The notes under the pieces were generated by a model. That model saw nothing but the letters and a program-made list of their open reading frames with translations, did no database searches and was not told the origin of the DNA. Of a DNA stretch of 48,820 nucleotides, positions 37,444 through 45,012 are shown piece after piece. Both the position numbers and the translations under genes were made by a program. The DNA is from Haliea sp. (GTDB lineage: Bacteria; Pseudomonadota; Gammaproteobacteria; Pseudomonadales; Halieaceae), in the NCBI GenBank assembly GCA_030730585.1, contig JANQUV010000008.1:1-48820 (forward strand), read 5' to 3'. Position 1 is the first letter of the stretch. Every line of letters begins with the position of its first letter.

Positions 37444-37915
37444 CTAAACGTTTCCCCTGCCGCAGCCTCTATCTCAAACACCGGCAACACCGTGGAGCGC
37501 GGCAACCGCGATTTACGGCCAACCGAGGTGAGGATGCAGGGATTGTTATAGCCGGATTTATCATCTTTGGTGAAGATCCAAGCAAGTACTTGCGCATACT
37601 CGCGCCAATCTCGCCAGATCGTGCATCCGAAACATCGCACCGCGTTCGAATTTGAAGCGATTCGTCGGGTTCGAAATGGTATGTCTCGAGGCTTTTTGCA
37701 GTTCTCGTTTTCCCGGAGGAGGTAATGATATTGTGCATTTTCCAAGCTACCGTGTTCCCCAAAACGAACAACGTGCCCTCAGGACTTTCAAACTTCACAT
37801 GATCTTGAAAGAGATCGTATGAATCCGTGCAGCAGTGCTTGAACCCAGATTTTTCAGGCGTTCCCACGGGGTCAAACATCCTTACGGAATCCCCTTGAAA
37901 CACTGTGCGATAGTT
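37440..37915 (-). pseudogene. Gene debris: two frameshifted protein fragments of unknown full length
   Basis: Two overlapping minus-strand frames each look protein-like over only part of their length. Frame A (about 37915 to 37600) reads NYRTVFQGDSVRMFDP, then CCTDSYDLFQDHVKFESP, then ETYHFEPDESLQIRTRC. Frame B (about 37620 to 37440) reads REYAQVLAWIFTKDDKSGY and PCILTSVGRKSRLPRSTVL, and ends at a stop overlapping that of yibQ. The last motif resembles the start of deazaflavin-dependent nitroreductase-like proteins, a weak resemblance. A frameshift near 37610-37630 and loss of the 5' end at the IS3 remnant would explain the picture. Alternatively these are two different genes. Function unknown. 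Confidence 0.5.
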
Positions 37916-38177
37916 AGCCCTCGAAAAGGTGATTGCTGGGATAACGCGGTGGCTGAAGGCTTCTTCGGGAGTTTGAAGCAGGAGCGGGTCCATCGGCGCC
38001 ATTACCAGACCAGGCTCGAAGCGCAACAGGATGTGTTGATCTACATATTCATATTTTACACCAGCCATCGACCGCATTCATATCTGGGCTCTGTGAGCCC
38101 GAATCAATATGAGGCGGATATGGTTGAACTGAAGAAAGCCGCTTAACTGGGTTGTAAAGAAATGCCGGACCAAGTCA
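37916..38177 (+). mobile_element. IS3-family element remnant, 3' end of transposase and right inverted repeat
   Basis: The plus strand encodes SPRKGDCWDNAVAEGFFGSL, then KQERVHRRHYQTRLEAQQDV, then YTSHRPHSYLGSVSPNQYEA: the C-terminal part of an IS3 orfB transposase (rve integrase core; the last catalytic glutamate is the E of AVAEGFF). The frame ends at a stop at 38144-38146. Beyond it, the plus strand ends GGACCAAGTCA at 38177, i.e. the minus strand begins TGACTTGGTCC, a typical TGA...TCA end of IS3 elements. Everything upstream of about 37916 (orfA, most of orfB, left end) is missing, so it cannot transpose. Confidence 0.85.
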
Positions 38178-38179
38178 CT

Positions 38180-38195
38180 CATCTGTGGCTCCTCA
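38180..38195 (-). pseudogene. Orphan ribosome site and start codon cut by the IS3 remnant
   Basis: On the minus strand GAGGAG (38194-38189) lies six bases before an ATG (38182-38180). Two bases later the terminal TGA of the IS3 remnant begins. This looks like the 5' end of a gene disrupted by the insertion, lying immediately after the attC-like site at 38204. The rest of that gene may be frame A of the debris at 37440-37915. Confidence 0.4.
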
Positions 38196-38203
38196 TTTTT
38201 AAT

Positions 38204-38257
38204 GCATAACGCTAATCGCTCCGGCCCATAGCGTCCGCCAGCCTTGACTCGTTAATT
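38204..38257 (-). repeat. attC-like imperfect palindrome downstream of parE-like toxin gene
   Basis: On the minus strand the element starts AATTAAC and ends GTTATGC, giving the AAC...GTT ends (R'' and R') expected of integron attC sites, with TAAC/GTTA paired. Inside, GCTGGC can pair with GCC and AGC around a two-base bulge. The spacing of 54 bp is at the short end of the attC range. It lies right at the 3' end of the toxin gene, which is where a cassette's attC belongs. The fold is weaker than that of the partner site at 38856. No integrase is present in the window. Confidence 0.45.
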
Positions 38258-38569
38258 GCCCCGATCATTGCGATCCTCAAGCAATAAATTTCGAAGTTCA
38301 CGCTCGCTTCGCATGACGTAGAGAATGAGAACCTGTCTTTTAGAGTGACGGTAGAATACGCGACAGGGGCCACATACCAAATCGCGATAGCGACTATTTT
38401 CAAGTTCTGCTGGAAATTTGCCAGAAGCAGGATGCTTTTCAAGCCGCTCGACGGCGGAGAACACTCTCTGTACTAGCGCGCGTGCCGCTGTAGGATTTTC
38501 AACCGCTATGTATTCTGCAATTTCATTTAGGTTCGATAATGCCGGTTCTGTCCAGATTAACTCAGCCAT
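38252..38569 (-). CDS. RelE/ParE-family toxin
   Basis: A 105-residue protein of the RelE/ParE fold: WTEPALSNLNEIAEYIAVENPTAAR is the N-terminal ParE signature, then VERLEKHPASGKFP, RYRDLVCGPCRVFYRH and QVLILYVMRSERELRN. ParE toxins inhibit gyrase; RelE toxins cut mRNA. The N-terminal pattern favours ParE, but the target is not proven. It overlaps the antitoxin by 13 bases, so translation is coupled. The toxin's end lies within the attC-like site. Confidence 0.92.
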   Translation of the reverse strand: MAELIWTEPALSNLNEIAEYIAVENPTAARALVQRVFSAVERLEKHPASGKFPAELENSRYRDLVCGPCRVFYRHSKRQVLILYVMRSERELRNLLLEDRNDRGN

Positions 38570-38814
38570 TTCTTCATTTTGGCTTTGGCTTCATCGTTGC
38601 CTAAAGTCCTGCCTTCTAACGCGGCAGACTCGCCGCGAGCAATTCCCTCCAGAATCTGCATTCTGCGCTGCTGGGACTCGAAATCTTCAAAATCAACGAG
38701 ATAGGCTGAAGGTTTCCCATGCTCTGTAATGAGCACGGGCTCTTTAGATTTGTGGAGCTCTGCCAGGATTTTGGTTGCCTGACGCTTCAATGTTGTCACT
38801 AATTCAGTTTTCAT
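38557..38814 (-). CDS. Phd/YefM-family antitoxin
   Basis: An 85-residue antitoxin. The N-terminal DNA-binding half is KTELVTTLKRQATKILAELHKSKEPVLITEHGKPSAYLVDFEDFE, with the Phd/YefM hallmark of (V/I)-L-I-T-x-x-G-K-P-x-A-Y-L-(V/I). The C-terminal tail, about 50-85, should wrap the toxin. It is first in the operon, as usual. A symmetric operator overlaps the region just upstream of its ATG (38816-38828). Confidence 0.92.
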   Translation of the reverse strand: MKTELVTTLKRQATKILAELHKSKEPVLITEHGKPSAYLVDFEDFESQQRRMQILEGIARGESAALEGRTLGNDEAKAKMKKWLS

Positions 38815-38815
38815 T

Positions 38816-38828
38816 ATAGTGACACTAT
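38816..38828. promoter_or_regulatory. Palindromic operator at the antitoxin start
   Basis: ATAGTGACACTAT is a perfect six-base-arm palindrome with one central base, beginning two bases upstream of the antitoxin ATG. Phd/YefM antitoxins repress their own promoters at such short palindromes. A TAGAAT (minus strand, 38832-38827) overlaps it and could be the -10; a TATAAT at 38818-38813 overlaps the ATG and is less likely. Confidence 0.6.
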
Positions 38829-38855
38829 TCTATCACTCGATGCGAGACAAGGGGC

Positions 38856-38913
38856 AATTAACGCTGCAGGCAGTGGCAGCGGTTACGCTGTCCAATGCCT
38901 TGCCTTGTTATTG
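38856..38913 (-). repeat. attC-like site upstream of the toxin-antitoxin module
   Basis: On the minus strand it runs from CAATAAC to GTTAATT (AAC...GTT ends). Inside, AGGCATTGGACAGCG pairs with CGCTGCCACTGCCT over almost all of its length, leaving one unpaired A as the extrahelical base, around a TAAC loop. Between the outer and inner stems is a non-pairing stretch like the unpaired central spacer. All of these are attC features. The length of 58 bp is at the low end of known attC sites. It would be the 3' end of a preceding cassette whose gene is no longer recognisable in 38914-39091, where I see no ORF. Confidence 0.55.
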
Positions 38914-39091
38914 GAGCGCCGGGAAAGGCAACCCGATGCCCACGTAGCCGGAGCGCATGCGGAGGCCTCTGTTCGGCAGAAGCACCGTGAACGAAACGGC
39001 TCGATTCCTGTGAACTGCTGACTTTTCAGGCGGCATGCCTTGCTATCCGGCCGGTGACAGGGTGAACCGCGGCAAGCGAGTTTGCAGTGTT

Positions 39092-39754
39092 TTAGCGGCG
39101 GGCTTTCGTTTTGTAAGCGGAATACGAAAGGGCCAGTAACAGGCAGATGCTGGCCGGAATGATGAGGGAGTAAAAGCCGTAGGCGGAAAATGTGTAGGCA
39201 CCCACGGTGCCGCCCAGAATGAAGCCGGTGATGATCAGCAGAAACAGTGTGGCCTTGCGGCTATCAAATTCTTCTCCGCGCAGTTTGGCGCCAAGCATAA
39301 TTCCTAGGTCAGTGAAGATGCCGGTAACGTGGGTTGTTCGAACCACCGCGCCACTATAGGTGGTGGCCAGGGCATTCTGCAGCCCGCAGGCGGCGGAGGC
39401 CAGGTAATGGCCAAAAAAGGATCCCTGAGTAAGAAAGTAGATAGACGCAAAAAGCAGGCCCGCCTCCAGGCACAGCAGGCCGCTGTAGTTGTGGCCCAGC
39501 TTCAGGGCACCGCTGCGAAGGGAGTAGCCGGATATGACCGCACCCACAAGGAAACTCACAAGAATCAGGAGTAAATGCAGCGCGGTAAAGAAGGTGGCAT
39601 TTACCAGCCCAGTGCCGAGGAGCGTTGCCGTGCCCGAAAGGTGTGAAATGGATTGATGCTGGAACCCCAGCAGGCCGATGGCGTTCACCAGGCCCGCCAC
39701 CAGGGCCAGCACGAACGCGCCATACTCCACCCATCGGGGCAATCTGGATATCAC
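39092..39754 (-). CDS. DUF1275 family membrane protein
   Basis: A 220-residue protein with about six membrane helices. The opening FVLALVAGLVNAIGLLGF and SHLSGTATLLG, and the middle ASAACGLQNALATTYSGAVVRTTHVTGIFTDLGIMLG (in pieces: the G-x-Q-N-A and V-R-T-T-H-V-T-G signatures) are typical of DUF1275 (YoaK) proteins, whose function is unknown. The region between the attC-like site and this gene (38914-39091) holds no ORF that I can support. The gene is in the accessory segment between yibQ and the his operon. Confidence 0.9.
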   Translation of the reverse strand: MISRLPRWVEYGAFVLALVAGLVNAIGLLGFQHQSISHLSGTATLLGTGLVNATFFTALHLLLILVSFLVGAVISGYSLRSGALKLGHNYSGLLCLEAGLLFASIYFLTQGSFFGHYLASAACGLQNALATTYSGAVVRTTHVTGIFTDLGIMLGAKLRGEEFDSRKATLFLLIITGFILGGTVGAYTFSAYGFYSLIIPASICLLLALSYSAYKTKARR

Positions 39755-39845
39755 GATAAGTTCCTACTGCAACCAACGCCGGGAACCAGAGTACGCTGCC
39801 AGGTGCCCGCTCCGCCAGTGAAGCAAACTCCTCACGAACCTTTCG

Positions 39846-41387
39846 CTAGGCCAGCCATCGCCCCAGCGGCGTCTTGCGCCAGAGGAAATCCATCAGTTTG
39901 CGCATGCCTTCGGCGCTTTTCACATTGTTCGGGTAGGCGTTCTGCATTTTGCCGCCAAAGCGATCAATCACGATGGGCATTTCGTGAGTGTAGCCGCGCA
40001 TGCCTTTCTTACCGTTGACCTGGCCCACGCCAGAGCTCTTGCGCCCACCGAAGGGCGCGGCGGGAATACCATAACTCAAGGCCATATCGTTCACGCTGCA
40101 AGAACCCGTGTCCATCGCCGCAGCCAGGCGGTAGCCTTTTTCTTTGTCTTTGGTCCAGACGTTACCGTTCAGGCCAAATTCAGAGTCATTCGCCAAACGC
40201 AGGGCTTCGTCTTCATCCGCCACACGCTGTATACACAGGATAGGGCCAAAGGTTTCGAAGCACATGATCTCCATATGGTTGCCCACCTCGGTGATCACTG
40301 TGGGCTCGTAGTACAGTCCGGAAAGATTCGGATTGCGGCGCCCGCCCATGTGAATGGTTGCGCCTTTACTGCGGGCGTCCTCCACGTGTGCCTCAATAAT
40401 CGTCATCTGGCGGTCCCAGAAAACCGCACCCACATCTTCAGCAAAACCATGCTCGGCGCCCTGCTTCACATGCTTGCCTTTTTCCAGCACCAGGCGCAGA
40501 AATTCATCATAAACCGCATCCACCACATAAATGCGCTCGGTGCCGCAGCAGTAGTGCCCGGTGTTCATGCAGGAACCCAGCCACGCGCCATCGGCAGCAC
40601 GATCCAGGTCCGCGTCGGCGCACACGATCATGGCATCATTACCGCCCAGTTCCAGGGTGCAGGGAATTAGCTGTCCGGCACAGGCCTCGGCCACCTTGCG
40701 GCCCGTGGCCACACTGCCGGTAAACGATACTTTATCCACGCCACCGCGCACGATCGCGTTACCCGTTTCACCATCGCCGAGCAACACCTGCAATACGCCG
40801 GGCGGCAAACCCGCGTCTTCCAAAATAGTCTGCGCCAGCTTGGCGGAATACGGCGTCACCTCGGAGCCTTTGGCGACCACTGCGTTGCCTGCCAGCACGG
40901 CCTGCACCGCCTGGTTCATGACCAGCACAAACGGCCCGTTCCAGGGCGTAATCAGGCCCACTACGCCGAGAGGTTTGTACAAAATCCGCAGCTGTTTGGC
41001 GATGCCCAGAATACCGTGCACCCGGCGTTTGCGCGGCTTCAGAAAACTCTCAGCGTGCTTGGCGTAGTAGCACAGCGAGTCAACCACCGAGAAGATTTCC
41101 ATGCTCATGGCATCTGCCCGGGCCTTGCCGGTTTCACGCACCACGGTATCCATGATCTCGTCTTGACGCTCCAGCACTAATTGCACAGCCCGTTCAGCAA
41201 CTTTGGCACGCTCACGAATGGGCGTTGCAGCCCAACCCGCTTGCGCCTTGCGCGCTATCGCTATCGCGGCGGCCACATCTTCCATATTGGCACACACTAG
41301 CTCCCCTACGGGTTCCATCGTGACCGGGCTGCGCAACAAAAGATGGCGGCGGGCGTCGGCGGATTCAATCGGTTCGTAAAGGGCCAT
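39846..41387 (-). CDS. NAD(P)-dependent aldehyde dehydrogenase
   Basis: A 513-residue ALDH. The segments are ITPWNGPFVLVMNQAVQAVLAGNAVVAKGSEVTPYS (cofactor site, in pieces), FTGSVATGRKVAEACAG, LELGGNDAMIV (general-base glutamate) and NTGHYCCGTERIYV, where the catalytic cysteine is one of the C-C pair. The C-terminus continues GKMQNAYPNNVKSAEGMRKLMDFLWRKTP, an extension seen in some family members. The substrate cannot be told. The start at 41387 fits the family; a good -35 and a palindrome lie just upstream (41420-41448). Confidence 0.93.
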   Translation of the reverse strand: MALYEPIESADARRHLLLRSPVTMEPVGELVCANMEDVAAAIAIARKAQAGWAATPIRERAKVAERAVQLVLERQDEIMDTVVRETGKARADAMSMEIFSVVDSLCYYAKHAESFLKPRKRRVHGILGIAKQLRILYKPLGVVGLITPWNGPFVLVMNQAVQAVLAGNAVVAKGSEVTPYSAKLAQTILEDAGLPPGVLQVLLGDGETGNAIVRGGVDKVSFTGSVATGRKVAEACAGQLIPCTLELGGNDAMIVCADADLDRAADGAWLGSCMNTGHYCCGTERIYVVDAVYDEFLRLVLEKGKHVKQGAEHGFAEDVGAVFWDRQMTIIEAHVEDARSKGATIHMGGRRNPNLSGLYYEPTVITEVGNHMEIMCFETFGPILCIQRVADEDEALRLANDSEFGLNGNVWTKDKEKGYRLAAAMDTGSCSVNDMALSYGIPAAPFGGRKSSGVGQVNGKKGMRGYTHEMPIVIDRFGGKMQNAYPNNVKSAEGMRKLMDFLWRKTPLGRWLA

Positions 41388-41419
41388 GGCGGTGCTCTCT
41401 AGGTGAATGGGCAGCTCCC

Positions 41420-41448
41420 AAGCTAATAACCATTAGTATTTCTGTCAA
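41420..41448 (-). promoter_or_regulatory. Candidate promoter and operator of the aldehyde dehydrogenase gene
   Basis: On the minus strand a perfect -35 TTGACA (41448-41443) is followed after 17 bases by a weak -10, TAGCTT (41425-41420). Between them lies the palindrome CTAATAACCATTAG (41423-41436, five-base arms), well placed for a repressor to block RNA polymerase. The repressor is not known. Confidence 0.45.
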
Positions 41449-41576
41449 GCAAACCTCACCGGGTGGGCATCTTTTGACAGCCTAGAGTCCTTGAAGACAC
41501 TGTGGACCTATCTGTGCCCGACGCCATCCGGTTGCTGATATTAAGGCGGGGAAAAAGGCCTTCAGACCGATTTGAA

Positions 41577-42875
41577 TCAAGCGATGCGAATAACCTCGAT
41601 ACTCTTCGGTGCGCCCTCGAAAACGAAGTCATTGAGGAACATGCGCTGGCTCAGCAGATTACGGTCGATCGGGGTCAGTTTCGCCTCATCGCACACAGTG
41701 TCCCACATCGCTTGAACCGTGCGAATCTGCCGGTTGATGGTGTCAATCGCGGCGGGTGCTTCGAGCTGAAAATAGGGCGCAGCCGCCAGACAGGTTGCTA
41801 GTGTGCTCGCCCGCGTATCGCCAACAATCAGCATTGCCTGGCTGGCGACGTTACCGGTGCGGCTTTGGGGGCAGAGATCGTAGGCGGGCGTCAGCGTTAA
41901 TTGGTGACCGTCCCAGAACGCGGCATGATTGCGCGCATGATCGTCGGTATTACCACACAGGATGTTAAAGACCAACCGGCCATACAGTTCATGCAGGGTG
42001 GCTTTCGGAGCCGTGAAGCGGTGCCGGATAATCTCCGTGAGATCCTGGTAACTGGCGTACCGTGCCATCATTTCGTCGAGACCGAACAGGGTCAGCGCAG
42101 ACACCATGGCTTTGCGTGCCCACCCATCGGCGGTTCGGGTGCGATCGAACCGCTCGATCAGCAAGACGTCTTTCCCGGCGACATGCGCCAGACGAGCCGG
42201 AGCAACATTGAGTCCGACCTGCGCCGCCAGACGCATGGCAACGAATTCCGCCTTCACCATATTGTAGGTGTCAGTCGATGACGAAAACTTGGCAATCCAT
42301 TTCGTGTCGCCATCCTGGATGAGCGCCTTGGGGCGCGCGCCGCCTAGCGAGGAACCGTGAAACAGCGCTTGATCCAAGTCGGGGGTGAGTGGGATGCCTT
42401 GTTCGACTTTCCCGGCCGCACTTAACAGCTCTTCGAGGGTCGCGGTTTCCACCGTACGCGGGATGTAGTGGGTCGCGGAGCGTTGGAAGTCGAGCGCACC
42501 GACACGGTCTGAACCGGACGCCAGCAGGTAGGTCAGCTCATCGAGCGCCATCACATCCGCATGGTTGCCCTTTTGCCCAAAGGCTCGGTTCAGAATCACC
42601 CGTCGCCCCCAGGCATCCGGCGCTGCGTCACGCAGGCAGCCGGCAATACTGAGCCCGGCTTCGGGCGCTATAGCCCCTCGGCGCAAGGGCAGTTCTGGGT
42701 GACAAATCGCGATGCGATCCTCTCGCGCCAGATAGCGTTGGCCGTAGTTGAAGATTAACCGATCGCCGTCGCGTGCAATGCGTCCGGCCACTACCGGCTC
42801 GGTGGCGTCCGGTAACCATAGCCAGACAAACGCTTCGTCTGGGACGTGATCCATCTCGTGATCAGAAATCATCAT
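41577..42875 (-). CDS. hipA: HipA-family serine/threonine kinase toxin
   Basis: A 432-residue kinase of the HipA family. The N-terminal half has EAGLSIAGCLRDAAPDAWGRRV, the Ser-containing loop HGSSLGGARPKALI, TKWIAKFSS as the ATP-lysine region and VKAEFVAMRLAAQ. The catalytic loop is FNILCGNTDDHARNHAAFW with the D-D-H-x-x-N set, and the metal-binding D is in TPAYDLCP. HipA proteins phosphorylate glutamyl-tRNA synthetase or other targets to induce dormancy; the target here is not known. The ATG at 42875 (or 42872) overlaps the hipB stop by 14 bases, so translation is coupled. Confidence 0.9.
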   Translation of the reverse strand: MMISDHEMDHVPDEAFVWLWLPDATEPVVAGRIARDGDRLIFNYGQRYLAREDRIAICHPELPLRRGAIAPEAGLSIAGCLRDAAPDAWGRRVILNRAFGQKGNHADVMALDELTYLLASGSDRVGALDFQRSATHYIPRTVETATLEELLSAAGKVEQGIPLTPDLDQALFHGSSLGGARPKALIQDGDTKWIAKFSSSTDTYNMVKAEFVAMRLAAQVGLNVAPARLAHVAGKDVLLIERFDRTRTADGWARKAMVSALTLFGLDEMMARYASYQDLTEIIRHRFTAPKATLHELYGRLVFNILCGNTDDHARNHAAFWDGHQLTLTPAYDLCPQSRTGNVASQAMLIVGDTRASTLATCLAAAPYFQLEAPAAIDTINRQIRTVQAMWDTVCDEAKLTPIDRNLLSQRMFLNDFVFEGAPKSIEVIRIA

Positions 42876-43200
42876 TCACCGGCCGTGTGGCCTTGCGCAC
42901 AGACTGTGGCAGGAGGGTCAGTGTGCGCTGCTCAACAGCCACGTGGCGCGTTAGCACGGTCGGCTCAGCGTCAAACAACCGCAACCCCAAGAGGGCTGCC
43001 AGCTCAAACACGACACCGATGGAGGTGCCCATTTCGCCCTTTTCAATACGGTGCACGAGACCACGTGAAACCCCCGCACGCTCGGCAATGTCGGCGACGG
43101 TGAAGCCGCGCTCAACGCGAGCCGTATGAATCATCAACCCAAGCAGCTTGACGGCTTCGCGGGCGTAGCGGGAATAGCTTCTTTGTGCGGGTTTTGCCAT
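42862..43200 (-). CDS. hipB: HipB-like XRE-family antitoxin
   Basis: A 112-residue protein with a helix-turn-helix of the Cro/XRE kind at residues 27-80 (HTARVERGFTVADIAERAGVSRGLVHRIEKGEMGTSIGVVFELAALLGLRLF, described in pieces). The C-terminus VRKATRPVNDDF is short and charged. It neutralises HipA and probably represses the operon through the direct repeats at 43221-43247. The upstream gene is the his operon, separated by the terminator at 43301-43330. Confidence 0.88.
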   Translation of the reverse strand: MAKPAQRSYSRYAREAVKLLGLMIHTARVERGFTVADIAERAGVSRGLVHRIEKGEMGTSIGVVFELAALLGLRLFDAEPTVLTRHVAVEQRTLTLLPQSVRKATRPVNDDF

Positions 43201-43220
43201 CGGACGCTACGCTCTATAAA

Positions 43221-43247
43221 CGGATCACATGAATATTTTGCGGATCA
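43221..43247. promoter_or_regulatory. Direct repeat, candidate HipB operator
   Basis: CGGATCA occurs at 43221-43227 and 43241-43247, a 20-bp (two-helical-turn) period, just upstream of the hipB start. A TTTATA (minus strand, 43220-43215) next to the inner copy could be the -10. HipB operators in E. coli are spaced repeats of TATCC; these are similar in arrangement rather than sequence. Confidence 0.45.
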
Positions 43248-43300
43248 TTAATAGGTCATAATTACATGCGGCCGGAGGCTAAATCAAGCGAAATGTTCCA

Positions 43301-43330
43301 TAAAAAGGTCGTGAAAGTCTTTCACGACCT
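43301..43330 (-). terminator. Terminator downstream of the his operon
   Basis: The bases 43306-43330 form a 12-bp perfect palindrome around one central base (arm AGGTCGTGAAAG). On the minus strand it is followed by TTTTTAT. It lies 171 bases past the hisF stop and ahead of the hipBA promoter. The bases 43331-43500 hold no gene that I can support. Confidence 0.7.
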
Positions 43331-43500
43331 CGTGAAGAAAAACGACGGGGATAGATACGAAAGGCGAGCGGCTCGCTGCGGTGCTGCCTCAGGTGTCAGC
43401 GAATAGCCACGATCGAGGCCATCGGTGCAGGGCGCTTTACCTCCGGCTCGACGCAGCCTGCATCATCCACTCGATCCCCATACCTGTGGTCGCGGGGCCT

Positions 43501-44274
43501 TTAAAGTCGAACCTCAATTCCCCGCTCAGCCATGTACGCTTTGGCTTCGGGCACGGTGTACTCGGCGAAGTGAAAGATGCTGGCAGCGAGCACCGCATCG
43601 GCACCACCCAGCAAAATGCCGTCTACCAAGTGCTGCAGGTTGCCCACGCCGCCAGAGGCGATGACGGGAATATCCACGGCGTCGGTAATGGCGCGCGTCA
43701 CGCCCAGCTCGAAACCGTTTTTGGTGCCGTCACGGTCCATGCTGGTGAGCAGAATCTCCCCCGCACCGAGTTCCGCCATTTTCACGGCCCAAGCCACCGC
43801 GTCGATGCCGGTGGGCTTGCGCCCGCCATGCGTGAAAATCTCCCAGCGCGGCAGCCCATCCACATCGGCTACACGCTTGGCGTCGATTGCCACCACAATG
43901 CACTGGGCACCAAAGCGCTGTGAGGCCTGACGCACCAACTCGGGGTTGTGAATAGCTGCGGTATTGATGCTGACTTTATCGGCACCGGCGTTGAGCATAG
44001 TGCGAATATCGTCCACCGAACGGATGCCGCCGCCTACCGTTAGCGGGATAAACACCTGCTCCGCAATCTGTTCCACCGTATGCACGGTGGTTTCGCGGCC
44101 TTCGTGGCTGGCGGTAATATCAAGGAAGGTGATTTCGTCAGCACCCTGCTCGTTGTAGCGGCGAGCCACTTCTACCGGGTCACCCGCATCGCGGATACCA
44201 ACAAAATTGACGCCCTTGACCACGCGGCCATTGTCAACGTCAAGGCAGGGAATAATGCGCTTGGCCAGGCCCAT
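43501..44274 (-). CDS. hisF: Imidazole glycerol phosphate synthase, cyclase subunit HisF
   Basis: A 257-residue (beta-alpha)8 barrel that, with HisH, makes imidazole glycerol phosphate and AICAR. The catalytic aspartates are in [18 protein letters not shown] and VVAIDAKRV. Other blocks are [26 protein letters not shown] and [13 protein letters not shown]. The start at 44274 lies three bases after the hisA stop. Last gene of the cluster hisB-hisH-hisA-hisF. Confidence 0.97.
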   Translation of the reverse strand: MGLAKRIIPCLDVDNGRVVKGVNFVGIRDAGDPVEVARRYNEQGADEITFLDITASHEGRETTVHTVEQIAEQVFIPLTVGGGIRSVDDIRTMLNAGADKVSINTAAIHNPELVRQASQRFGAQCIVVAIDAKRVADVDGLPRWEIFTHGGRKPTGIDAVAWAVKMAELGAGEILLTSMDRDGTKNGFELGVTRAITDAVDIPVIASGGVGNLQHLVDGILLGGADAVLAASIFHFAEYTVPEAKAYMAERGIEVRL

Positions 44275-44277
44275 GGT

Positions 44278-45012
44278 TCAGCCTGCCGCGTCGCAAAGGC
44301 GCTGGGCTTCGGCAACGTCCAACGTGCCTTCGTAAATGGCGCGCCCGGTAATCGCACCGCAAATGCCTTCGTGGGCCACCGCCTGCAGCGCACGAATATC
44401 ATCCAGATTGGTAATGCCGCCAGAGGCGATCACCGGAATACTGGAGGCCCGCGCCATGCCTAAAGTGGCTTCCACGTTCACGCCCTGCATCATGCCGTCG
44501 CGCGCGATGTCGGTGTATACAATGGCGGAGACGCCATCGGCTTCAAACTGCTTCGCAAGATCGGTGGCCAGCACGGTGGACACTTCGGCCCAACCATCGG
44601 TTGCTACCAAGCCGTCTTTGGCATCCAGGCCGACGATAATTTTGCCCGGAAACGCGCGGCAGGCCTCAGCGACAAACGCGGGCTCCTTAACCGCTTTAGT
44701 GCCGATAATCACATAACTGACACCGGCCCGCACATAGTGCTCGATGGTCTCCAGATTGCGAATGCCGCCGCCAATCTGAATAGGCAGGCGAGGGTAGGCA
44801 GCGGCAATCGCCGTGACCACCTCACCGTTCACCGGCTCACCGGCAAAGGCCCCGTTCAGGTCGACCAGGTGCAGGCGCCGACAGCCGGCCTCTACCCAAC
44901 GCCGGGCAACCGCTACGGGGTCATCCGAGAACACCGTGCTGTCGTCCATCAGGCCCTGACGCAAACGGACACACTCGCCGTCTTTTAAATCGATAGCAGG
45001 AATGATCAGCAT
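44278..45012 (-). CDS. hisA: Phosphoribosylformimino-5-aminoimidazole carboxamide ribotide isomerase HisA
   Basis: A 244-residue (beta-alpha)8 isomerase of histidine synthesis. Blocks are [19 protein letters not shown] with the catalytic [20 protein letters not shown], and in the second half [16 protein letters not shown] and [12 protein letters not shown]. The start overlaps the hisH end by seven bases. Confidence 0.97.
   Translation of the reverse strand: MLIIPAIDLKDGECVRLRQGLMDDSTVFSDDPVAVARRWVEAGCRRLHLVDLNGAFAGEPVNGEVVTAIAAAYPRLPIQIGGGIRNLETIEHYVRAGVSYVIIGTKAVKEPAFVAEACRAFPGKIIVGLDAKDGLVATDGWAEVSTVLATDLAKQFEADGVSAIVYTDIARDGMMQGVNVEATLGMARASSIPVIASGGITNLDDIRALQAVAHEGICGAITGRAIYEGTLDVAEAQRLCDAAG

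Larger units (their letters stand above)
38250..38863. repeat. Toxin-antitoxin module bounded by a 13-bp perfect inverted repeat
   Basis: CGTTAATTGCCCC at 38250-38262 is exactly the reverse complement of GGGGCAATTAACG at 38851-38863. The two copies bracket the Phd/ParE pair. Each copy is one end of an attC-like site (38204-38257 and 38856-38913), so the symmetry could come from the shared end sequences of neighbouring attC sites rather than from a transposon. Confidence 0.75.

Noticed and set aside
37469-38077. A 202-codon minus-strand frame as one intact gene
   Set aside because: Its first ~50 codons read antisense through the transposase remnant, and its last part is out of frame with the more protein-like end; treated as debris.
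38813-38818. Perfect TATAAT on the minus strand as the antitoxin promoter -10
   Set aside because: It overlaps the ATG, so transcription would start inside the gene; the operator palindrome is the better explanation.
38250-38863. The 13-bp inverted repeat as terminal repeats of a transposon
   Set aside because: There is no transposase between the copies and no obvious target duplication; attC-like ends are a better fit.
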